Assembly: GCF_021532275.1 (NCBI RefSeq) | Contig: NZ_JACBOT010000036.1 | Location: 124,001-188,000 of the forward strand | Reading direction: 5' to 3' | From: Brevibacterium sp. UCMA 11754 | GTDB lineage: Bacteria; Actinomycetota; Actinomycetes; Actinomycetales; Brevibacteriaceae | Length of the DNA: 64,000 bases | Shown: piece after piece, positions 57,467 to 64,000 of the stretch | Layout of the letters: every line of letters begins with the position of its first letter | Position numbering within the stretch: position 1 is the first letter of the stretch | Notes under the pieces: generated by a model | Database searches by the model: none | Seen by the model: only the letters and a program-made list of their open reading frames with translations | Told to the model about the DNA's origin: nothing | Position numbers and translations under genes: made by a program

Positions 57467-58999
57467 TCAGACCAGCTCCTCCACAGGAACGGCGTCCTTC
57501 GTTTCGGGATCCATGAGCGTACCGGCCTTGCGGTCGGCCAGATACTTCTTCATCTCCTTCTTCACCACCGGCATCAGCATGTACAAGCCGAGGATATTGA
57601 TGAAGGCGCAGAGGAACAGTGCGGCGTCCGCGAACTCGACGATCTTGCTGAAGCTGGCGATGCAGCCGATGACCACGAACACACAGACGAGAACACGGAA
57701 GACCGTGACCGCGCCGTTCGACTTGCCGAAGAGATAGGCCCAGGCCCGCTCACCATAGTAGGCCCACGTGATGAGGGTGGAGAAGGCGAAGAGCGCCACC
57801 GCGATCGCCAGCAGCACCGGATACCAGCCTGCCACCGTGGAGAAGGCATCGGACGCCAGCGCCACGCCGCCGATCTCACCCGCACCAAGGTCGTTGGTGT
57901 AGGAGGGCTGGTTGGCAACGATGATGGTCAGGGCGGTCATCGTACAGACGATCACGGTGTCTACGAAGGGTTCGAGGAGTGCTACGAAGCCCTCCGAGAT
58001 GGGCCGACGAGTCTTGACCGCCGAGTGTGCGATCGCGGCCGAACCGATGCCTGCTTCGTTGGAGAAGGCTGAGCGCTGGAACCCGATGATCATGACGCCG
58101 ACGATGCCGCCGGCAACTCCCTGCGGTGCGAACGCACCCTCAAAGATCTGCCCGATGGCCGTCGGAATCTGGCCGAAGTTGATGGCCAGGACCAGCAGAC
58201 ACGAAAGAACGTAGAAGATACCCATGGCGGGAACAAGCTTGTCGGTGACGTGGGCGATGGACCGGATTCCACCGAGGATCACGAGACCAACGAGACCAGC
58301 AAAGATGATGCCGAAGATCAAGGACGCCACAGGACCGGCGAGGAAGCCGTCTGCACCGCCGGTCGCGGTACGAACCTGAGCGAAAGTCTGGTTGGCCTGG
58401 AACATTCCTCCGCCGACGACGCCGAAGATGAGGATGGAGACTGCGAAGATTCCGGTCAGCAGGCCTGCGATGGGCTTGGAGAACTTACGGAACGCGATAG
58501 GCAGGTATTTGAAGGGACCGCCGTAAACAACGCCGTTTTCGTCGATTTCTCGATATTTCACTCCCAGCGTGCACTCGACGAACTTCGTACACATGCCGAG
58601 GAGCCCGGCGATGATCATCCAGAAGGTAGCACCGGGACCACCGAGGGCAATAGCCACACCGACACCGGCAATGTTGCCGAGGCCGACTGTGCCCGATAAC
58701 GCGGAGGCCAGTGCCTGGAAGTGGGTGATCTCGCCCGGGTCGTTCTTGGACGAATATTTTCCACGGATGATTTCGAGCGAGAGCTTGAATCCTCGGGCTT
58801 GGATGAATCCGAAATAGATGGTGAAGATTAAGGCTGCGCCGATCAGCCAGAGCACCACGAAGGGGAAGGAGATCGGCCCGAGGGTGATGGGAAAGAAGAT
58901 GATCCCGCCGAAGAAGGTGGCGATCGGATCGAACCAGGAGTTGATTGCATCATCAACCGGTGACTTGGGGGCATCTGCTGCCCATATCAAAGTGTTCAT
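57467..58999 (-). CDS. AGCS-family alanine/glycine:cation symporter
   Basis: 510 aa from ATG 58999; in-frame codons upstream add only a charged stretch. About eleven helices. GxQTGxxG-like core: ASALSGTVGLGNIAGVGVAIALGGPGATFWMIIAGLLGM, FQRSAFSNEAGIGSAAIAHSAVKT and YYGERAW are the AGCS signature. It imports alanine or glycine with Na+, fitting the sodium economy implied by the Mrp antiporter. Diverges from the SPFH gene; a dyad (59060-59075) lies between. Confidence 0.93.
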   Translation of the reverse strand: MNTLIWAADAPKSPVDDAINSWFDPIATFFGGIIFFPITLGPISFPFVVLWLIGAALIFTIYFGFIQARGFKLSLEIIRGKYSSKNDPGEITHFQALASALSGTVGLGNIAGVGVAIALGGPGATFWMIIAGLLGMCTKFVECTLGVKYREIDENGVVYGGPFKYLPIAFRKFSKPIAGLLTGIFAVSILIFGVVGGGMFQANQTFAQVRTATGGADGFLAGPVASLIFGIIFAGLVGLVILGGIRSIAHVTDKLVPAMGIFYVLSCLLVLAINFGQIPTAIGQIFEGAFAPQGVAGGIVGVMIIGFQRSAFSNEAGIGSAAIAHSAVKTRRPISEGFVALLEPFVDTVIVCTMTALTIIVANQPSYTNDLGAGEIGGVALASDAFSTVAGWYPVLLAIAVALFAFSTLITWAYYGERAWAYLFGKSNGAVTVFRVLVCVFVVIGCIASFSKIVEFADAALFLCAFINILGLYMLMPVVKKEMKKYLADRKAGTLMDPETKDAVPVEELV

Positions 59000-59059
59000 G
59001 GTGCAATAACCTGCCGTACCCCTTGGAAGGTAGCAAGCTCTACGGCACAGGACACGAAT

Positions 59060-59075
59060 ACAGTTATCCAACTGT
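59060..59075. promoter_or_regulatory. Dyad ACAGTT-ATCC-AACTGT between alsT-like and SPFH genes
   Basis: A perfect 6-bp inverted repeat with a 4-nt centre, 60 nt upstream of the symporter start and 66 nt upstream of the SPFH start, in the shared divergent control region. Suitable as a dimer-binding operator; the regulator is unknown. Confidence 0.4.
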
Positions 59076-59129
59076 TACGTGCATCACACTTAAAGGGTAT
59101 TGGTGAGATGCACGTCTCATTCTGTGTCC

Positions 59130-59135
59130 TAGACT
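59130..59135 (+). promoter_or_regulatory. Probable -10 box of a leaderless SPFH transcript
   Basis: TAGACT ends 6 nt before ATG 59142, without a ribosome-binding site between (GAAATC). Confidence 0.45.
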
Positions 59136-59141
59136 GAAATC

Positions 59142-60257
59142 ATGACTCAGAACCCTCATCAGCACGTTCCTCCCCCGAATCAGCCCCCAGGATCTCAGCC
59201 GACACCACAGCGGCCTCTGCCCGGGCGCGGCCAGCATCCCGGTTCCGGTCCTCGGGGCAACCCGCAGCGGCCTCCTCAGGGTGGACCGCCCAGGTCCCCT
59301 GGAGTTCCTCCGGAACAAAGCCGACCTGGGCCGTCGAGAATCGCATCGGTCGAGGGCGAACGTGTCAGGGAGACCTCGGCGGGCGGCGTATCTGGATACT
59401 TCGCTATCGTCGGCGGAGTCATCCTGTTGCTTCTGGCGCTCCTGCTCGCAGTGTTCGGACTCATCATGACCGTGGCCCAGGCAGCGGTCGGAGTCATCCT
59501 CATCGTGCTCGCCATCGTCATGTTCATTGCATCGATGTTCATGTTCAAGGGGTGCACTTCCGTGGCTCCGGGCAACGCTGTCGTGCTCCAGCTCTACGGG
59601 AAGTACGTCGGCACAGTGCGCCAATCGGGCCTGCGCTTCGTCAACCCCTTCTATTCGAAGATTCAGGTATCGACACGCATCCGCAACCACGAGACCTCCA
59701 CACTGAAGGTCAACGACCTCGACGGCAATCCGATCGAAATCGGCGCCGTGGTCGTCTGGCAGGTCCAAGACACGGCTCAGGCGCTGTTCGAGGTCGATGA
59801 CTTCGAGGAGTTCGTCGCCATCCAGGCCGAGACCGCTGTGCGCCACATCGCAAACTCCTATGCCTACGATTCCTCGGATCCGAACCGGATGTCCCTGCGC
59901 GACAACGCCGATGAGATCACGTCGAAACTTTCCAATGAGGTCGCAGCACGAGTCGCCGCCGCTGGCGTGACCATCATCGAATCGCGCATCACGCAGCTGG
60001 CCTACGCCGCAGAGATTGCCCGAGCCATGCTCCAACGCCAGCAGGCTACAGCGGTTGTTGCAGCCCGCCAGCTCATCGTCGAAGGTGCTGTCGGGATGGT
60101 CGAGACCGCCATTGAGCAGATCGAGGGACGCGGGATCGTCAAGCTCGGGCATCTCGAGCGCAGCGATCTCGTCTCGAATCTGATGATCGTACTCTGCGGT
60201 GATCAGGCTGCGCAGCCGACCATCAGCACGACGAGGAATCAGGAATCCAAGAACTGA
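59142..60257 (+). CDS. SPFH/band-7 domain membrane protein
   Basis: 371 aa. Pro/Gln/Gly-rich N-terminal tail (1-70), two hydrophobic segments (about 86-108 and 113-135), then a stomatin-like SPFH domain (about 138-330): GNAVVLQLYGKYVGTVRQSGLRFVNPF, VVVWQVQDTAQALFEVDDF, and ITQLAYAAEIARAMLQRQQATAVVAARQLIVEGA. Family members scaffold membrane microdomains. It is separated from the convergent rne gene by a terminator. Confidence 0.9.
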   Translation: MTQNPHQHVPPPNQPPGSQPTPQRPLPGRGQHPGSGPRGNPQRPPQGGPPRSPGVPPEQSRPGPSRIASVEGERVRETSAGGVSGYFAIVGGVILLLLALLLAVFGLIMTVAQAAVGVILIVLAIVMFIASMFMFKGCTSVAPGNAVVLQLYGKYVGTVRQSGLRFVNPFYSKIQVSTRIRNHETSTLKVNDLDGNPIEIGAVVVWQVQDTAQALFEVDDFEEFVAIQAETAVRHIANSYAYDSSDPNRMSLRDNADEITSKLSNEVAARVAAAGVTIIESRITQLAYAAEIARAMLQRQQATAVVAARQLIVEGAVGMVETAIEQIEGRGIVKLGHLERSDLVSNLMIVLCGDQAAQPTISTTRNQESKN

Positions 60258-60298
60258 GGCGTCCTGCCGCCGATCCTCATGATCGGTGGCGGGACGCC
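60258..60298. terminator. Bidirectional terminator between SPFH and rne
   Basis: Arms 60258-60275 and 60281-60298 pair over 18 bp with two wobble pairs and a 5-nt loop, starting directly after the SPFH stop. rne converges from the other side (stop 60342). Confidence 0.8.
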
Positions 60299-60341
60299 TC
60301 GTCGTCTCTCCGCATCAGTCACATGAGTGCGGACATGCTGT

Positions 60342-63300
60342 TCAGTCTTCGCCGATGATGACGAACGAGGTCGGCAGCGACTGCTGCGCCGACTCATCAG
60401 CAGCCTGAGCCTTGGCAGCGGGCTTCCGCCGCGGTGCTACCTTGACCGGTTCAGCCTTGGCCACCTTGGTCGCGGTGTCTGCACCGATCATCAGCGGAAG
60501 CTCGGCAGCAGGCACCTCAGGCTTTTTCGCCGGAGCCGGCTTGTCCTGGACCGGCTTGTCCTGAGCAGGCTCGTCCTGAGCCGGCTCGACATGCGTTGGC
60601 GTTGACGTCTCCGAGGACTTGGCAGTGGACCGCTTCCGGCTGTTGCGGGTCCGGGATCGGCCCGACTTTCCGCTGCCGTTCGAATCGGCGGATTCGTTGC
60701 CCTGCGATTCCTTCGTGGTGTCACCGTTCGGCGTCGACTCAGTGCCGCTCGAAACCGAGGTGTCCTGAGAGTTCTCGCCGTCCTTGGACTCCGTCTCGTC
60801 CTTCTTCAGCGTGGCCTTGGCAATTGCGGCTACGGCCGAACGTGAGGCGTCGTTGGCCGCGGCGTCGGTGTGGCCTTCGGAGTCGTTGGACTTCGACGAC
60901 GACTTATTGTCACCGCGACGCTTGCGATCACGTTTGCTGTTCGAGTTGTCGTTGTGTGTGGACCGATTGCCGTGGTGGGCCTTCGAGCCGTCCTCTTCTG
61001 AACCCGGAAGCAGCAGTCCCCGACCGGACAGGTCGGCCCCGGCGCTGACAAGGGACTCTGCGAGTCCGGTGCCGATGCGCTTACGCGTCATCTGCACAAG
61101 GCCCAGGGAGGTCACCTCGGCGACCTGATGCTTGGTCCTGTCCCGTCCCAGGCATTCGACGAGACGACGCACAACGAGGTCGCGGTTAGATTCGAGGACC
61201 ATGTCGATGAAGTCGACGACGATGATGCCGCCGATGTCGCGCAGGCGCACCTGCCGGATGACCTCTTCGGCCGCTTCCAAGTTGTTGCGGGTCACGGTCT
61301 CTTCCAGGTTTCCACCTGAACCGGTGAACTTGCCGGTGTTGACGTCGATGACCGTCATGGCCTCGGTCCGGTCGATGACCAGCGAACCACCAGATGGCAG
61401 GTTGACGGTGCGCTGCAGCGCCTTCTGCACCTGTTCCTCGACCCGGTAGTGGTCGAAGATGTCTTCGTCCTCGCTGTAGCGGTGGACGCGCTCGAGCAGA
61501 TCCGGTGCCACTGCCTCGACGTATTCGTGAATCGTGTTCCACGCACCGTCGCCGTCGATGACGAGAGACGAGAAGTCCTCGTTGAAGACGTCGCGGATGA
61601 TCCGCACGATCATGTCCGGCTCGCTGTACAGGAGCTGGGGCGCGAGCACCTTCGTCGACTTCGACTTCTTCTCGATGGTCTCCCACCGTTTCGCCAGTCG
61701 TTCGACGTCCCTGCCGAGTTCCTTGTCCGTTGCTCCTTCGGCTGCGGTGCGCACGATGACTCCATTCGAGTCACCGACGAGTTCCTTGAGCAGCTTCTTC
61801 AGTCGATTGCGCTCGACGTCGGGCAGCTTGCGTGAGATTCCGGTCATGGAGTTGCCGGGAACGTAGACGAGGAAACGTCCGGGCAGAGAGATCTGACTCG
61901 TCAGACGGGCGCCCTTGTGACCGATCGGGTCCTTGGTGACCTGGACGAGGACGGCGTCGCCGGGGCTGAGCGCCACCTCGATGCGGCGAGCCTTGCCATC
62001 CATGCCGAGGGCGTCCCAGTTGACTTCACCGGCGTAGAGCACAGCATTGCGGCCCTTGCCGATGTCGATGAAGGCGGCTTCCATGCTCGGCAGCACGTTC
62101 TGCACTTTGCCCAGGTAGACGTTGCCGATGAGGGACGACTGCTGGCGGTTCTCCTTCAGGTAGTGCTCGACTGTGATCCCGTCTTCGACGACGACCAGCT
62201 GTGTCTGCTCGCCGCTTTCACGCACCAGCATCGTCCGGTCCACGGATTCACGACGGGCCAGGAATTCAGCCTCGGTGATGACGGGGCGGCGGCGCCCTGC
62301 CTCACGACCTTCCTTACGGCGCTGCCTCTTGGCTTCGAGGCGAGTCGAGCCCTTCAGCGAGGTCACCTCATCGTTGTCCGTGCTGCGAGTCCGTGAGCGA
62401 CGGCGACGACGGCGACGCGAACCGTTGTCGTCATCGTCATCATTATCATCATCACCGGAGTCAGTGACCTTCTCAGACTGCTGGCCGGAGTTCTTGTCAT
62501 CAGAGGATTTGGCGCCGGCGGTCTTGTTCGAATCTGACTGCTGAGCCTTCTTCTCCGACCGGTTGCCGGAACGTGACTCGCGTCTGTTCGAGTGGGAGTC
62601 GGAATCCTCGTCAGCAGATTCTTCGGCTGACGATGGCGAATCTTCATAGTTCGATTCACTGCCGTTGTCATCGCGTCCGCGGGAGCGGCGGCCGCGTCCT
62701 CCACGGCGACGCCGACGGCCGCCGGAATCGTTGGAGTCATTGTCCTCGGAGTCATCGCTCTTCGCGCTGTTGGTATCCGCGTCCGATGCCTCCGCGTAGT
62801 CCGAGTCGCTGTCGTACTCGTCGTCGTCGTCGGAATCGTCGGTGTCGTTCTCAACCTGGACGGGCTGAGCCAGTTCGGCCTTGGGCACCTGGAAGATCAG
62901 TCCACCGTCGTGTGGCACGGCTGGCGCGCTGCGCGGGGTCGGGGCAGGAGCGGGGGCCACGGTGGGCGCTGCGAAGGGGTTGCGGGGATCGAATGTGGGG
63001 GCCGGTGCCGGCGAGGCGTCATCCGCGGCAGTGCCTGCAGAATCGTCGTCATCGGCATCCGCAGAATCGTTCGCCTCGCTCCCCCGGCCGTTGTTCGCGG
63101 CGTTCTGCGGATCCCCGGCAGGATCGCGGACGAACTGTTCGAATACCAGTCCCCCGTTGGCTGCGGAGTCCCGTGCCTCCTTCGGTGTGCCCGGCCTCTG
63201 CTCCGGAACGTCTTCGACGTCCTCGTCCGAGTCACCATCGCTCGGCTCAGGAACGCGCAGAGACTGCGCAGCCTCGGCGATGTTGTCGAGCTTCGCTCTG

Positions 63301-63419
63301 ATGCTCTCGTCGACATCCCCATGAGAGGAGTCTGCGGAATTCACCGACTGCTGCAGATTGGCGAGATCGGCGAGGATGCCCTCTGTTGCTTCGTTGCCGT
63401 CATTCGACGCGTCATTCAT
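60342..63419 (-). CDS. rne: Ribonuclease E/G family endoribonuclease
   Basis: 1025 aa from ATG 63419 (GGGAGAAATC upstream). Residues 1-about 370 are highly acidic and Ser/Asn/Asp/Arg-rich, disordered. The catalytic region at about 380-790 has an S1 domain (IGNVYLGKVQNVLPSMEAAFIDIGKGRNAVLYAGEV) and the DNase I-like active site VIDVNTGKFTG plus IVVDFIDM. The C-terminal 230 residues are low complexity, with 'QDKPVQDKPAPAKKP' repeats. RNA-decay scaffold and rRNA processing enzyme. This disordered-catalytic-disordered layout is typical of actinobacterial RNase E. Confidence 0.94.
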   Translation of the reverse strand: MNDASNDGNEATEGILADLANLQQSVNSADSSHGDVDESIRAKLDNIAEAAQSLRVPEPSDGDSDEDVEDVPEQRPGTPKEARDSAANGGLVFEQFVRDPAGDPQNAANNGRGSEANDSADADDDDSAGTAADDASPAPAPTFDPRNPFAAPTVAPAPAPTPRSAPAVPHDGGLIFQVPKAELAQPVQVENDTDDSDDDDEYDSDSDYAEASDADTNSAKSDDSEDNDSNDSGGRRRRRGGRGRRSRGRDDNGSESNYEDSPSSAEESADEDSDSHSNRRESRSGNRSEKKAQQSDSNKTAGAKSSDDKNSGQQSEKVTDSGDDDNDDDDDNGSRRRRRRRSRTRSTDNDEVTSLKGSTRLEAKRQRRKEGREAGRRRPVITEAEFLARRESVDRTMLVRESGEQTQLVVVEDGITVEHYLKENRQQSSLIGNVYLGKVQNVLPSMEAAFIDIGKGRNAVLYAGEVNWDALGMDGKARRIEVALSPGDAVLVQVTKDPIGHKGARLTSQISLPGRFLVYVPGNSMTGISRKLPDVERNRLKKLLKELVGDSNGVIVRTAAEGATDKELGRDVERLAKRWETIEKKSKSTKVLAPQLLYSEPDMIVRIIRDVFNEDFSSLVIDGDGAWNTIHEYVEAVAPDLLERVHRYSEDEDIFDHYRVEEQVQKALQRTVNLPSGGSLVIDRTEAMTVIDVNTGKFTGSGGNLEETVTRNNLEAAEEVIRQVRLRDIGGIIVVDFIDMVLESNRDLVVRRLVECLGRDRTKHQVAEVTSLGLVQMTRKRIGTGLAESLVSAGADLSGRGLLLPGSEEDGSKAHHGNRSTHNDNSNSKRDRKRRGDNKSSSKSNDSEGHTDAAANDASRSAVAAIAKATLKKDETESKDGENSQDTSVSSGTESTPNGDTTKESQGNESADSNGSGKSGRSRTRNSRKRSTAKSSETSTPTHVEPAQDEPAQDKPVQDKPAPAKKPEVPAAELPLMIGADTATKVAKAEPVKVAPRRKPAAKAQAADESAQQSLPTSFVIIGED

Positions 63420-63765
63420 GATTTCTCCCAGTCCGAAGACTCCGTCCACACCTCACGGATCTTCGGATCCTTGCATGGTCCAAGTCGGACCGAAACTTGT
63501 GGATGGCACTTCCAGCTCGCGCTCAGCGCGTAGGCTTTCCGTGCTGCCTCTTCTTGGTGTCGACCTGCGAGGTCGTACCCTCGACTCGGTGGAGGCACTT
63601 CTCCTGCTCGGTGTGAGAGCAAGTATCCGTCTGGCCATTATGTCACAGATCAACCGAAGTGCTTCGGTCGATCTCCGCCGTCTATGGTCTCCGTCACTTC
63701 CCGTATGTGACTATTCACAGCCGCCCCCGTTTGCCGCGCAGTGTCCGGGGAGGCATTCTTGGAGT
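63420..63765 (-). promoter_or_regulatory. Long upstream region of rne (346 bp without a gene)
   Basis: On the minus strand CATAAT at 63642-63637 is a possible -10, which would give an rne leader of about 210 nt. A hairpin ACCGAAG-TG-CTTCGGT lies just upstream at 63653-63668. RNase E genes are often autoregulated through a long 5' leader, so this layout is suggestive only. The plus-strand promoter of the VKOR gene must also lie here. No gene is seen. Confidence 0.4.
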
Positions 63766-64000
63766 GTGAATACCGCAGATACTCTCCCTGACGACGATAT
63801 CGACGTGGTGCCGCAGACCCGATCCTGGGTCCTGCGGCCGACCAGCCTCGGCGTCTTCCTCATCGTTGCATCCGTCGTCGGCTACTTGGCGTCTTTCGCT
63901 CTTGCCGTCGAGAAGTACGAGAAGTTGGAGGACCCGAACGCTGTGCTCTCCTGCGACCTCAACCCGTTCTTCTCCTGCGGATCGGTGATGGAGTCTCCCG
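63766..64000 (+). CDS. Vitamin K epoxide reductase (VKOR) family protein, N-terminal part
   Basis: 78 codons from GTG 63766 to the window edge; GGGGAGG is 12 nt upstream. An acidic N-terminus, one hydrophobic helix (about 28-48), then AVLSCDLNPFFSCGSVMES, where the cysteine pair of the first VKOR loop (SCDLNP, SCGSV) is diagnostic. In actinobacteria VKOR reoxidises DsbA-like partners in disulfide-bond formation. The CxxC active site lies outside the window. Confidence 0.9.
   Translation, partial: MNTADTLPDDDIDVVPQTRSWVLRPTSLGVFLIVASVVGYLASFALAVEKYEKLEDPNAVLSCDLNPFFSCGSVMESP

Overview
The window is about 64 kb of high-GC DNA from an actinobacterium. The evidence is a tandem of glutamate-type ABC transporter genes, a HelD helicase, an Mrp antiporter with fused A and B subunits, a VKOR-family protein, a long Rne/Rng RNase with an acidic N-terminal region, many ATGA stop/start overlaps, and several apparently leaderless starts with a TAnnnT box 6-8 nt upstream. 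Gene content resembles Brevibacterium and related Micrococcales; that placement is an inference. There is no rRNA, CRISPR array, transposase or prophage.

Layout, left to right. (1) 1-3.5 kb: end of a GNAT acetyltransferase gene and a gluABCD amino-acid ABC transporter operon on the minus strand. (2) 3.6-14.2 kb: a molybdenum island. The minus-strand run moeA-moaC-moaE-HTH/TOBE-modA-modBC leads into an acyl-CoA synthetase gene; moaA-moaD lie on the plus strand; moeB/moeZ and a second, divergent moeA follow on the minus strand. Together they take up molybdate and build molybdenum cofactor. (3) 14.3-21 kb: membrane proteins, a POT peptide transporter, an MFS exporter, an alpha/beta hydrolase and a UspA protein. 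(4) 21.05-22.4 kb: a gene-poor, partly AT-rich stretch with inverted and tandem repeats, a candidate 29-codon gene, a small basic protein gene and tRNA-Ala(GGC). (5) 22.4-25.4 kb: alkylation repair (ogt, ada-alkA) and an ACR3-like transporter. (6) 25.4-30 kb: a PLP-related neighbourhood of YggS, a MocR-type regulator divergent from a YczE membrane protein, and a PLP decarboxylase. (7) 30-33.5 kb: a compact carnitine-degradation operon with an XRE-TetR double-HTH regulator, a BKACE enzyme and a carnitine dehydrogenase-thioesterase fusion. (8) 34-41.6 kb: an MFS gene with a 1-bp frameshift next to a GH1 beta-glucosidase gene, helD, a DoxX-like gene, tRNA-Ala(CGC), a FAD reductase and AlkB. (9) 41.6-47.6 kb: the Mrp Na+/H+ antiporter operon. 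(10) 47.7-64 kb: a glycosyltransferase, then the housekeeping block phosphatase-rsfS-nadD-proA-proB-obgE-rpmA-rplU, chorismate mutase, an AGCS symporter, an SPFH protein, rne and the start of a VKOR gene.

Most coding content is ordinary. The least explained features are the AT-rich micro-gene region at 21.2-21.5 kb, short tandem duplications that each span the stop codon of the neighbouring gene (three loci), the separation of the molybdate-binding TOBE domain from a ModB-ModC fusion, and the XRE-TetR regulator of the carnitine operon.
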